Assembly (NCBI GenBank): GCA_017466685.1
Contig: JAFTTS010000028.1
Location: 1-40,125, forward strand
Source of the DNA: Clostridia bacterium
Lineage (GTDB): Bacteria > Bacillota > Clostridia > Oscillospirales > CAG-272
Length of the DNA: 40,125 nucleotides
Reading direction: 5' to 3'
Shown in pieces: positions 8,734 to 17,443 of this stretch; positions within the stretch are counted from its first letter, which is position 1; every line of letters begins with the position of its first letter. The position numbers were made by a program, and so were the translations under genes. The notes under the pieces were generated by a model. The model ran no database searches. It saw only the letters and a list, made by a program, of their open reading frames with translations, and was not told the origin of the DNA.

Positions 8734-9153
8734 ATGTTGACAGGCGAATATTTACACACAATCGACGTGAAATCGCGTGTATTCGTTCCGGCGAAGCTGC
8801 GTGAATCGCTCGGTGAAACATTTGTGCTTTCACGTGGACTCGACGGTTGCCTTTCGCTTTACCATCTTGATGAATGGCAGAAGTTCAGCGAGAAGCTGGC
8901 AGCCCTCCCCAATTCGCAGACAAAAAATATCAAACGATTCCTTTTCACTTTTGCGTCCGAGGTAACACCCGATGCACACGGACGTATAACCATCCCTCAG
9001 GGACTTCGCGAATATGCGATGCTCTCAAAGGAAGCGGCATTCCTCGGTGTCGGCGATCATGCCGAGATCTGGGATGCGGAACGTTGGAACACTATGAAGA
9101 GTGGCGATGACGCTGCAATGATCGAAGAGCAGATGAAGGAGCTTGGACTGTAA
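8734..9153 (+). CDS. mraZ: Transcriptional regulator MraZ
   Basis: 139 residues with two SpoVT/AbrB-like MraZ units: residues about 1-50 (TGEYLHTIDVKSRVFVPAKLRE) and about 75-125 (VTPDAHGRITIPQGLREY). The first matches the family's conserved opening, in which D-x-K/R-x-R precedes the strand. MraZ is a ring-forming DNA-binding protein that represses its own dcw operon in E. coli and acts on the mraZ promoter in other bacteria. The RBS GAGGGGTGA lies upstream of the ATG. The gene is first of the cluster and rsmH starts 3 bases after its stop. Confidence 0.94.
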   Translation: MLTGEYLHTIDVKSRVFVPAKLRESLGETFVLSRGLDGCLSLYHLDEWQKFSEKLAALPNSQTKNIKRFLFTFASEVTPDAHGRITIPQGLREYAMLSKEAAFLGVGDHAEIWDAERWNTMKSGDDAAMIEEQMKELGL

Positions 9154-9155
9154 AA

Positions 9156-10106
9156 ATGGATAACATGGCACCTGCCTTTTCGCATTACTCGGTGCTGCTT
9201 GATGAATCGGTAGACGGACTCAGTATAAAGCCTGACGGTATTTACGTTGACTGTACGCTTGGCGGCGGCGGTCATTCGGAGGCGATTGCTTCACGCCTTA
9301 ATAAGGGCGGACGTCTCATTTCCATCGACCAGGACACAGCGGCGATCAGAGCTTCTAAAATAAGACTTGAAAAATATGCCGACCGTATCGAATTTGTACG
9401 TGATAATTTCCGCAATGTCGGAGACGTACTTACAAGGCTCGGCATCGATAAAATAGACGGCGCTATAATTGACCTTGGCGTTTCGTCATACCAGCTTGAC
9501 ACTCCCGAGCGTGGCTTCTCGTATATGCATGATGCACCGCTCGATATGCGTATGGATCCCGATGCGGCACTTGATGCACGTGAGGTGGTCAACACCTATT
9601 CGGAGGAACAGCTTAAAAAGATAATATTCGAATACAGCGAGGAAAGGTTTGCGGGACGCATCGCGGCGAAGATCTGTGATGTACGCGAGAGAAAGAGCAT
9701 TGAAACGACCTATGAGCTTGTTGATATAATCAAATCCGCGATACCTGCAAAAGCTCGCGAGGACGGTCCTCATCCTGCAAAGCGTACGTTCCAGGCGATA
9801 CGCATAGAGGTCAATTCGGAACTGTCGATCATCGAACCGACGCTTGATGCGCTTATATATGCGCTCGGTGTAGGCGGCAGACTTTCGGTTATAACCTTCC
9901 ATTCGCTTGAGGATCGCATCGTAAAGCAGACGTTTGCAAAGGCGTCACGCGGATGCACCTGCCCGAGTAATTTCCCGGTCTGCGTTTGCGGAAACAAACC
10001 GAAGATAAAAACAGTCACTCACAAGCCGATCTTACCCTCGGAGCGTGAGCTTGACGAAAATCCGCGTTCCCGAAGCGCGAAATTAAGAGTTGCAGAAAAG
10101 CTCTGA
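9156..10106 (+). CDS. rsmH: 16S rRNA (cytosine(1402)-N(4))-methyltransferase RsmH (MraW)
   Basis: 316 residues, full length. HYSVLLDESVDGL opens the protein, the SAM-binding motif VDCTLGGGGHS lies near residue 31, LGVSSYQLD near 108, and the family signature FQAIRIEVNSEL near 213. The C-terminal cysteine group (RGCTCPSNFPVCVCG) is common in Gram-positive RsmH. It methylates C1402 N4 in the ribosomal P site. It follows mraZ directly in the standard dcw order. Confidence 0.96.
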   Translation: MDNMAPAFSHYSVLLDESVDGLSIKPDGIYVDCTLGGGGHSEAIASRLNKGGRLISIDQDTAAIRASKIRLEKYADRIEFVRDNFRNVGDVLTRLGIDKIDGAIIDLGVSSYQLDTPERGFSYMHDAPLDMRMDPDAALDAREVVNTYSEEQLKKIIFEYSEERFAGRIAAKICDVRERKSIETTYELVDIIKSAIPAKAREDGPHPAKRTFQAIRIEVNSELSIIEPTLDALIYALGVGGRLSVITFHSLEDRIVKQTFAKASRGCTCPSNFPVCVCGNKPKIKTVTHKPILPSERELDENPRSRSAKLRVAEKL

Positions 10107-10136
10107 TATTAAAAAACATTTCAGGAGGTACGGCAA

Positions 10137-10913
10137 ATGACCGAAGCGGCATTCAAAAAGAAAAAGAATACTCAGGCGTCAAGTGGTGAACGTATCTCCA
10201 CACATCCGTCCTATACGGAATATTCATGGGATACGCTCGTTGCCGGCAAACAGGGCGCACAGTCGTCAGCAGCGGCTTCAACGGTTGCACAGACCCGTCG
10301 TCCCACAGCGGCACAGTCAAGCGCGGCAGTACGTCGTCCGTCACCTGTGTCACAGCCTGCGGCAAAACGTGGCGTTGCAGGAAAGACCGTCTCCGGTGCG
10401 GAAAATAAGACACAGGAGCAGTCAGGTGTACGTACCACGGCTGCAGTGAACGTTAAAGAAACTGCGGCAGTTAAGAAGAAAACCAAATCGGTCGTAAAGA
10501 TACACACAATTACTGCCGAAAAGAAATATGCTTTCCCGATGTCGCTTGTTATCATTGCGCTTGCCTTTACGGTGCTTATCATGTCGATCGTTACAACGCT
10601 TGTACAGGTCAGCGAGATAACAACCGAAAATTCCTCACTGCAGAGACAGTATAATTCGCTTGTTTCCGAGGAAAATGAGCTTCGTCTGCGTCTTGAAACA
10701 CGTGATGATCTTCGCGTTGTTGAGGCAATGGCTAAGGACGAGCTCGGAATGGTTAAAAAGGACCAGGTTGAGCGTTATTATTTAACGGTACATAAAGAGG
10801 ACAGAATCGAGATCGTTGAAGAAGCTCCCGAGGAGAAGAACAGCATCGTTGATAACATCATGAGCTTCGGCGGCTCACTTGTTGAACGTATAAGAAACGC
10901 GTTCGGCTTCTAA
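10137..10913 (+). CDS. ftsL: FtsL-like septum formation protein with long low-complexity N-terminus
   Basis: 258 residues, about twice the usual FtsL length. Residues 1 to about 125 are low-complexity (Ala, Ser, Thr, Gln, with basic residues). One membrane helix spans about 131-156 (YAFPMSLVIIALAFTVLIMS). A coiled-coil stretch (about 157-190, heptad-like LQRQYNSLVSEENELRLRL) and the conserved DDLRVVEAMAKDELGMVKKDQ then lead to an acidic tail and a terminal amphipathic segment. FtsL/DivIC bitopic proteins link FtsQ to the septal synthase. Assignment rests on topology and position between rsmH and the class B PBP. FtsL and DivIC are hard to separate by sequence. Confidence 0.8.
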   Translation: MTEAAFKKKKNTQASSGERISTHPSYTEYSWDTLVAGKQGAQSSAAASTVAQTRRPTAAQSSAAVRRPSPVSQPAAKRGVAGKTVSGAENKTQEQSGVRTTAAVNVKETAAVKKKTKSVVKIHTITAEKKYAFPMSLVIIALAFTVLIMSIVTTLVQVSEITTENSSLQRQYNSLVSEENELRLRLETRDDLRVVEAMAKDELGMVKKDQVERYYLTVHKEDRIEIVEEAPEEKNSIVDNIMSFGGSLVERIRNAFGF

Positions 10914-10963
10914 ACCGCGTATTAATTCCGGTTTACATTAATATAATTACCATAAGAACAAGC

Positions 10964-11004
10964 TTCGGAGAGTAGGCACCATTTTTCAGCGCTTACTCTC
11001 CGAA
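10964..11004 (+). other. Perfect 11-bp hairpin between ftsL and the PBP gene
   Basis: TTCGGAGAGTA (10964-10974) and TACTCTCCGAA (10994-11004) pair perfectly around a 19-base loop. No T-tract follows (ATTTCCCG), so it is not a standard terminator. It could be an RNA stability or processing element. Confidence 0.7.
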
Positions 11005-11038
11005 ATTTCCCGTATTTACAGTAGTTTTGGAGGTAAAA

Positions 11039-13366
11039 ATGCCGCTTTTTTCACATCGGAATCAAATGTCAATCCGCATGATCGCGTTTGTTCTGTTTGT
11101 TATTTTATGCTGGGTACTCTTGCTTTTCAGACTTTTTAATCTCCAGGTCGTTGAGAATGATAAATATCAGGAGATAGTCCTCAATCAGCTTACTCGTGAA
11201 GTGCCGACAACGCCCGAGCGCGGTAAGATCTTTGATACAAATATGAACCTTCTCGCGACAAATACGACCGTTTACCGCGTATTTATTTCTCCCAAGGCGA
11301 TATACGATTTTGAGGAGGAAAGCGAGGAATACGGCTCCGGTGCGGCTGCGGCAAAGATCGCAAACAAGCTCGTCGAGGTTCTCGGCGTTGACTACGATAC
11401 GGTTATTGAGAAATCGAAGAAATTAAACCGTCAGGATGAAACCATAAAGAAAAATGTTGATCCCGAAACAGCGGAAATACTCCGTGCGTTCATAAACGAA
11501 AACGGTTTTACGGGAATGCTCAATCTCGCGGCGGAATCGAAGCGTTACTATTGCTACGGTGACCTTGCCTGCCATCTTATCGGTTTTACAAATGCCGACG
11601 GTGACGGTGTTTACGGTGTTGAGGCGACTTATAACACCTATCTCAAGGGAACTGCAGGTAAGTACATAACCGCGAAGGACGCACTCCAGAAGGATATGCC
11701 GTTCAAATATGAAAGCTATGTCGGCGCGGAAAACGGCGCAAATCTTGTTACGACCATTGATATGCGTCTGCAGTATGAGCTTGAAAATCAGGTTCTTGCC
11801 GCGTATGAATCGGCACAGGCAGGTAACCGTGTCTGCGGTATCGTCATGGACGTTAACACGGGCGGTATACTTGCGGCATCGGTTTATCCGAACTATGACT
11901 GTAACGATCCCTATGCGCTCGATGAGGAGCATCTTCAGAAGTTAGCTGATTCGGGACTCGAAGAGGGTAGTGACGAGTATAATAAGCTTCGCACAGAGCT
12001 TATTTATGAGATGTGGAACAACAAGATCGTCAGCGAGCCTTATGAGCCGGGATCGACCTTTAAGATCATCACCTCTGCCATTGCGCTTGAGGAAGGCGTT
12101 GTAACTCCCGATGACTCTTTCACCTGCCGTGGCTCATATGTACCCAAGGGCTACAATCTACCTATTTCATGCCACCGTACATGGGGACATGGAACGGTTA
12201 CATTCGCACGCGGACTTCAGCAGTCCTGTAACCCTCTTATGATGAACACCATCGAAAAGATCGGCAGAGATACATTTTATAAATATTTTGAAGCACTCGG
12301 ATATACAGGTAAGACCGGCGTTGACCTGACCGGTGAGGCAAGCAGTATTTCGCTTGGCAAGGAATCGATGAATGTTGTCGAGCTTGCGGTATATTCGTTC
12401 GGTCAGACATTCAAGGTGACGCCATTACAGCAGCTTACCGCGATATGTACCGTTGCTAACGGCGGTTATCTTGTAACGCCTCATGTGCTCAAGGAAATGG
12501 TTGACGATGACGGAAATGTTATCGAAACCTATGAAACCAACGAGAAGGTGCAGATCTTCTCCGAGGAAACCTGCAAAACGGTAACAAGCATCCTTGCAGA
12601 GGGTGTTGCAACGGACGGCGGCGCGAAAAACGCATACACAAAGGGCTACAGCGTTGCCGCAAAGACCGGTACATCACAGAAGCAGGATAAGTGGGTATAC
12701 TACGATGCAGAAGGTAATGTTGTATCGTTTGAGGACGAATGGGTGACCTCAGACCGTCCTTACCGCGTTGGTTCGACTGTTGCATATGCACCGGCTGACG
12801 ATCCTCAGATTGCGGTTATAATCATCGTTGATGAGCCGACCTCGGGTGGTTCGTTCGGAAGCATCGTTGCGGCACCGTATATTTCTAATTTTCTTTCGGT
12901 TGCAATGCCGTATCTCGGTTATGAGCCGCAGTATACGGAGGAAGAGCTTGCATCGATAGACGTTGGCGTTGCCGATTTCACAGGCTGGACGACCGAGGAT
13001 GCAACACTTCACTTAACAAACCGCAAGCTTTCGTTTAAGATCATCGGCGGAAACAAGGGCGTTATCGTTGCGCAGACACCTGCCGCCGGAAGCAGACTTT
13101 CAACCGATAACGGTGTCGTTTATCTGTACACGGGAGATGCACTGCCGTCCGATACGGTGACGGTCCCCGATGTTGTCGGTCAGACTGCAAACAATTGCAA
13201 TAAGGTGCTTATAAATTCAAAGCTTAATATAAAGATCGAGGGTGCGACAAACTATAATGTCGGTACGGGTGCGCAGGTTATATCCCAGTCGCCCGAGGCA
13301 GGAACCGAAGTCGCTCCCGGAACGATAGTTACAGTCGAATTCCGATATATGGACGGTACGGACTGA
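11039..13366 (+). CDS. Class B penicillin-binding protein with PASTA domains (FtsI/SpoVD type)
   Basis: 775 residues from the ATG at 11039, which has GGAGG 5 bases upstream; a TTG at 11027 overlaps that RBS and is unlikely. There is one N-terminal membrane anchor (about residues 13-34), a PBP dimerisation domain (about 50-230), and a transpeptidase domain with STFK (Ser339 nucleophile), SCN (396-398) and KTG (542-544). Two C-terminal PASTA domains run from about 645 to 770. It cross-links septal peptidoglycan with FtsW. PASTA domains occur in SpoVD and in some vegetative PBP2b/PBP2x proteins, so a vegetative or sporulation role cannot be told apart. No second class B PBP lies beside it, which favours a vegetative division role. 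Confidence 0.93.
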   Translation: MPLFSHRNQMSIRMIAFVLFVILCWVLLLFRLFNLQVVENDKYQEIVLNQLTREVPTTPERGKIFDTNMNLLATNTTVYRVFISPKAIYDFEEESEEYGSGAAAAKIANKLVEVLGVDYDTVIEKSKKLNRQDETIKKNVDPETAEILRAFINENGFTGMLNLAAESKRYYCYGDLACHLIGFTNADGDGVYGVEATYNTYLKGTAGKYITAKDALQKDMPFKYESYVGAENGANLVTTIDMRLQYELENQVLAAYESAQAGNRVCGIVMDVNTGGILAASVYPNYDCNDPYALDEEHLQKLADSGLEEGSDEYNKLRTELIYEMWNNKIVSEPYEPGSTFKIITSAIALEEGVVTPDDSFTCRGSYVPKGYNLPISCHRTWGHGTVTFARGLQQSCNPLMMNTIEKIGRDTFYKYFEALGYTGKTGVDLTGEASSISLGKESMNVVELAVYSFGQTFKVTPLQQLTAICTVANGGYLVTPHVLKEMVDDDGNVIETYETNEKVQIFSEETCKTVTSILAEGVATDGGAKNAYTKGYSVAAKTGTSQKQDKWVYYDAEGNVVSFEDEWVTSDRPYRVGSTVAYAPADDPQIAVIIIVDEPTSGGSFGSIVAAPYISNFLSVAMPYLGYEPQYTEEELASIDVGVADFTGWTTEDATLHLTNRKLSFKIIGGNKGVIVAQTPAAGSRLSTDNGVVYLYTGDALPSDTVTVPDVVGQTANNCNKVLINSKLNIKIEGATNYNVGTGAQVISQSPEAGTEVAPGTIVTVEFRYMDGTD

Positions 13367-13388
13367 TGTCATAATTACGCCGTTATCT

Positions 13389-13417
13389 GCGTAAATATCT
13401 TACAAAAGATATAACGC
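13389..13417 (+). other. Hairpin abutting the murE ribosome binding site
   Basis: ATATCTT-ACAA-AAGATAT (13395-13412) is flanked by GCGT/ACGC pairing (13389-13392 with 13414-13417). The murE RBS GGAGGG starts at the next base, so the stem could influence murE translation. Confidence 0.55.
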
Positions 13418-13428
13418 GGAGGGCTATT

Positions 13429-14955
13429 ATGGCAACTATCAAAGAACTGACAAAAAATGTCGGTATTATAAGAACAAATCTTGATTCTCTCGAGACCGAG
13501 TGCGGCAGACTTCGCACAAACTCTCTTGAGTGTACAAACGGGGACACATTCATCTGTATAAAGGGCGGCAAGGTTGACGGACACGATTTTATCTGTACGG
13601 CGGTCGAGCACGGTGCACGCATCATCGTTTGCGAACGTGTTACACCATATCTTGAGACTCATCCCGAGATAAAATATATCGTCGTACAAAACGCACGTCT
13701 TGCCTCGGCTCATATGTGGAACGAATATTGCCGCAGACCGTCTGATCGTATGATTTTAGTTGCGGTTACGGGCACTAACGGCAAAACCTCAACGACGTTT
13801 TTTCTGCGTGAGATCTTCAAGGCGGCAGGGTATGTCACGGGTGTTATCGGAACGGTGAAATGCCTTATCGGTGACGAAACCGATATCCTCTCTGACAGTC
13901 CCACGTCAAATGTCAACTCGATGACAACACCCTCACCCGAGGTATTATATCCCGAGCTTGAAAAAATGGCGGATGCAGGCGTCGAGATCGTCTTTATGGA
14001 AGCGTCGTCACATTCGCTCTCGCAGTATAGACTCGATCCGCTTCGTTTCACGGTCGGTATTTTCACGACCTTTACGCAGGATCATCTTGATTACCATGAA
14101 ACGATGGAGGATTATTACCTCGCAAAACGTCGGCTTTTTGAGCTCTGTGATGCGGCAGTCATAAACGCTGACACCCAGGTTTCCGAACGGCTTAGATCAG
14201 AGATAAGGATTCCGTCGGTTACATATTCGATCTGCTCGGATTCTGCCGATTATACGGCGAGGTCACTGCGCTCGGACAGTTTATGCGGAATAGCTTACGA
14301 TTTTTGTGACAAAAATGATATATGGAAGATAAGCTGTCCTGTTTCGGGACGGTTCATGGCATCGAACACACTTGCGGCTGTAAGCTGTGCACGTCTATTT
14401 AATATAAAACCCGAGGTGATCGCAAAGGCTCTTGCAAACTGTGCTCAGATTCCCGGACGAATGGAAAAGGTTGCGCTTCCAAAAGAATGTGATTTCGATG
14501 TGTTTATTGATTACGCACACACGCCGGATGCACTTGAAAATGTACTTCACACACTGCTTGCACTGAAAAAGCCGGGTGGCAGAGTTGTCGTGGTTTTTGG
14601 CTGCGGCGGCGACAGAGACAGAAGTAAACGTCCGATAATGGGACGTATTGCAACGACCATGGCAGGGCTGACGGTTATCACGGGAGATAACAGCCGAAGC
14701 GAAAATCCGCGTTCGATCATATGCGATATTCTCCGTGCTGCGGCAGAGGGTGCTGACTGCAAGGTTATAGAACGACGCGACAAGGCGATACGTTGGGTTA
14801 TCGAAAATCACCGTCCCGATGATATCATCCTGCTTGCAGGTAAGGGACATGAGGACTATGAGATTGACGAAACGGGCAAGCATCCGTTTTCTGAATCGGC
14901 GATAGTTCTTGACTGTGTCAGAAAATTATACGGCGAGAGTGCCGTTTCAGGTTGA
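13429..14955 (+). CDS. murE: UDP-N-acetylmuramoyl-tripeptide synthetase MurE
   Basis: 508 residues. The Mur ligase layout is an N-terminal UDP-binding domain, a central ATPase with VAVTGTNGKTST near 112-123, catalytic histidines (EASSHSL, QDHLDYH), and a C-terminal domain with FGCGGDRDRSKRP. MurE adds the third residue to UDP-MurNAc-L-Ala-D-Glu. The specificity loop reads DNSR at 420-423 where meso-DAP enzymes usually have DNPR. The arginine that contacts DAP is kept, so meso-DAP is the likely substrate. The RBS GGAGGG lies 5 bases upstream of the ATG. It sits between the PBP gene and murF, the standard order. Confidence 0.95.
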   Translation: MATIKELTKNVGIIRTNLDSLETECGRLRTNSLECTNGDTFICIKGGKVDGHDFICTAVEHGARIIVCERVTPYLETHPEIKYIVVQNARLASAHMWNEYCRRPSDRMILVAVTGTNGKTSTTFFLREIFKAAGYVTGVIGTVKCLIGDETDILSDSPTSNVNSMTTPSPEVLYPELEKMADAGVEIVFMEASSHSLSQYRLDPLRFTVGIFTTFTQDHLDYHETMEDYYLAKRRLFELCDAAVINADTQVSERLRSEIRIPSVTYSICSDSADYTARSLRSDSLCGIAYDFCDKNDIWKISCPVSGRFMASNTLAAVSCARLFNIKPEVIAKALANCAQIPGRMEKVALPKECDFDVFIDYAHTPDALENVLHTLLALKKPGGRVVVVFGCGGDRDRSKRPIMGRIATTMAGLTVITGDNSRSENPRSIICDILRAAAEGADCKVIERRDKAIRWVIENHRPDDIILLAGKGHEDYEIDETGKHPFSESAIVLDCVRKLYGESAVSG

Positions 14956-14991
14956 TTTTTGCGGTCATATTAAGAGAAAGGACTTTTAAAT

Positions 14992-16431
14992 ATGGGTATT
15001 AAGTATAATAAAGCGGTGTTTGATACAAGGGAAATTGCCCGTGTTTTGGGTGTGAGTACCTCGATTTGTGATGATATTACCGCTATTGTAACCGATTCGC
15101 GTGAGGCAGAGTCGGGAGCGTTATTCGTTGCGCTTAAGGGTGAGCGTTTTGACGGACACGATTATATTTCACAGGCATTGACACGCGGTGCTGCTATAGT
15201 TGTTGCCGAGCGTATTCCCGATGATATTGCCGAAGATCAGGCGGAACGTGTACTCGTTTGCGACAGCTCACTGGAGGCACTCGGTAAAATCGCCGCGGCT
15301 TACAAGGAGCGTATACATCCGAAAACTATCGCTGTCACGGGAAGCGTCGGCAAAACGACCACAAAGGAATTCGTTTATGCCGTGGCAGGTGCTAATTATG
15401 TTTCTCATAAGACAGAGGGTAACTTCAATAATGAGATCGGTATGCCGCTTTCGGTTCTGATGATGCCCGAGAGCTCACAGGTCTGCGTGCTTGAGATGGG
15501 TATGAGCGGACTTGGTGAAATTTCGCGTATGACGCACACTGCAAAGCCTGACATTGCCCTGATCACCAACATCGGAAACTCGCACATCGAAAATCTTGGT
15601 TCACGCGAGAACATCTGCAAGGCAAAGCTTGAAATTGTCGAGGGTGTTCCCGAGGACGGTTATGTTATACTCAACGCCGACGAGCCGATGCTTTTTGCAC
15701 AGAAGGGTAAGCTTAAACAGAACATTATCTTTGTTTCGCTCCAGAATCCGCTTGCCGATTACCGTGCGCTTAATATACGCGAATATGAGGACAGCACGGA
15801 GTTTGATCTCGTTGCTGGAAAACGTGTTGTTACGAACGTCAGAATCCCGACGATAGGACGGCACAATGTTTACGATGCGACGTATGCGTTTGTTGTCGGT
15901 GTTCTTCTCGGAATGAGCGACGAGGATATCAAGCGAGGACTTATGTCTTTTCGCAATACGGGAATGAGACAGAATATTTACGAATACGGCGGTATCACGA
16001 TCATCGAGGACTGTTACAATGCAGGTCCCGAATCGATGAAGGCGGCGGTTGAAGTGCTTCGCCGTATGGCAGAGAAGAATAATTGCCGCAGTGTTGCGGT
16101 GCTTGGCGATATGCGTGAGCTTGGCGAATATTCAAAGCAGCTTCACATGGAGGTCGGAACGCTCGTTGCCGCAAGACATATTACAAATCTCGTCACGTTC
16201 GGACGTGAAGCGGAAAATATCGCGCTCGGTGCTATAAATCACGCAATGAAGCCCGAAAATATCAGCGTTAACACAAATACGGAGAATGTAAGTGCCGTGG
16301 CAAGGACGGTGTTTGATCTGCTTCGTCGCGGAGATGCCGTGCTTTTCAAGGCAAGCCGTGCGGTACGTCTTGAGCGTGTTATTGAGGAATTAAAGCGTCT
16401 CACAGACGAAAAAACAGAATCACAGGCGTAA
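14992..16431 (+). CDS. murF: UDP-N-acetylmuramoyl-tripeptide--D-alanyl-D-alanine ligase MurF
   Basis: 479 residues. The ATP-binding motif AVTGSVGKTTTKE lies near 115-127, followed by the diagnostic EGNFNNEIGMPLS. A Mur ligase middle motif (ALITNIGNSHIENLGS) and C-terminal EDCYNAGPESMKAA complete the family pattern. MurF adds D-Ala-D-Ala to make the UDP-MurNAc-pentapeptide. AAAGGA lies about 10 bases before the ATG. The gene ends 10 bases before mraY. Confidence 0.96.
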   Translation: MGIKYNKAVFDTREIARVLGVSTSICDDITAIVTDSREAESGALFVALKGERFDGHDYISQALTRGAAIVVAERIPDDIAEDQAERVLVCDSSLEALGKIAAAYKERIHPKTIAVTGSVGKTTTKEFVYAVAGANYVSHKTEGNFNNEIGMPLSVLMMPESSQVCVLEMGMSGLGEISRMTHTAKPDIALITNIGNSHIENLGSRENICKAKLEIVEGVPEDGYVILNADEPMLFAQKGKLKQNIIFVSLQNPLADYRALNIREYEDSTEFDLVAGKRVVTNVRIPTIGRHNVYDATYAFVVGVLLGMSDEDIKRGLMSFRNTGMRQNIYEYGGITIIEDCYNAGPESMKAAVEVLRRMAEKNNCRSVAVLGDMRELGEYSKQLHMEVGTLVAARHITNLVTFGREAENIALGAINHAMKPENISVNTNTENVSAVARTVFDLLRRGDAVLFKASRAVRLERVIEELKRLTDEKTESQA

Positions 16432-16441
16432 GGAGTCAGTC

Positions 16442-17422
16442 ATGATAGTATATTTCATCACAGCGCTTGTTTTAACATTCGCGCTCACAGCAATTTTTGC
16501 AAGAATACTTATCCCAAAGCTTCGCGGCATGAAAATGGGACAGAAGATACTCGATATCGGTCCGAGATGGCATAAGAGCAAAGAGGGCACGCCGACTATG
16601 GGCGGTATCTGCTTTATTGCGGCGTCGATATTTATCTTTGCCACCATGGCGATCGTTATGAATATAAACGGCGTGGACAATGGAATCATAACTGCCGTTA
16701 TCGTTATGATTTTTGCGCTTGCCAACGGTGCTATCGGTGTCGTTGATGACTTGACGAAATTCAAGAATCACAGAAATGAGGGACTTACCGCTGCACAGAA
16801 ATATCTTCTCCAGCTTATATCTGCGGGACTTTTCCTCGCGGCACTCAAATTAACGGGTAACATCACAACCGAGCTTTCGATTCCGTACACCGATATATCG
16901 CTTGATCTTGGCATATTCTATTATATTATATCGATACTTCTTATAACGGGCATCGTTAACGCGGTAAATCTCACGGACGGAATTGACGGTCTTGCTTCGA
17001 GCGTGACGCTTGCACTCGGTGCATTCTTCGCGGTGATCGGATTTACCTCGCTTGCACTGCCGACGGTTATTGTTTCGGCGATAACAATGGGTGCCTGTCT
17101 CGGCTTCCTTGTTTACAATTTCTATCCTGCACGCGTCTTTATGGGCGACACAGGTTCACTTTTCCTCGGCGGTCTTGCGATCGGTATGGCTTATATGATA
17201 AATGAACCGCTTATAATCGTTATAGTCGGTATTGTTTATATCTGTGAAGCCGCATCGGTCATGCTCCAGGTGGGATATTATAAGCTCACCAAGAAGCGAC
17301 TTTTCAAGATGGCGCCGATACATCATCATTTTGAAAAATGCGGATGGTCAGAATTAAAGATCGTCGGAGTTTTTTCGCTTGTGACCGTTATTGCAGGAAT
17401 AATCGCATATTTTGGAGTATAA
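16442..17422 (+). CDS. mraY: Phospho-N-acetylmuramoyl-pentapeptide-transferase MraY
   Basis: 326 residues, polytopic (about ten membrane helices). Catalytic motifs are VVDDLTKF (about 100), NLTDGIDGLA (about 178), MGDTGSLFLGG (about 234) and the APIHHHFE histidine cluster (about 292). MraY transfers phospho-MurNAc-pentapeptide from UDP to undecaprenyl phosphate, making lipid I. GGAG lies 6-7 bases before the ATG. In most dcw clusters murD would follow, but here ftsW does. Confidence 0.96.
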   Translation: MIVYFITALVLTFALTAIFARILIPKLRGMKMGQKILDIGPRWHKSKEGTPTMGGICFIAASIFIFATMAIVMNINGVDNGIITAVIVMIFALANGAIGVVDDLTKFKNHRNEGLTAAQKYLLQLISAGLFLAALKLTGNITTELSIPYTDISLDLGIFYYIISILLITGIVNAVNLTDGIDGLASSVTLALGAFFAVIGFTSLALPTVIVSAITMGACLGFLVYNFYPARVFMGDTGSLFLGGLAIGMAYMINEPLIIVIVGIVYICEAASVMLQVGYYKLTKKRLFKMAPIHHHFEKCGWSELKIVGVFSLVTVIAGIIAYFGV

Positions 17423-17443
17423 AAGAAAAAAGAGGTGATTTGT

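Noticed and set aside
11027..11038. TTG start for the PBP four codons upstream of the ATG
   Set aside because: The TTG overlaps the GGAGG that serves the ATG at 11039.
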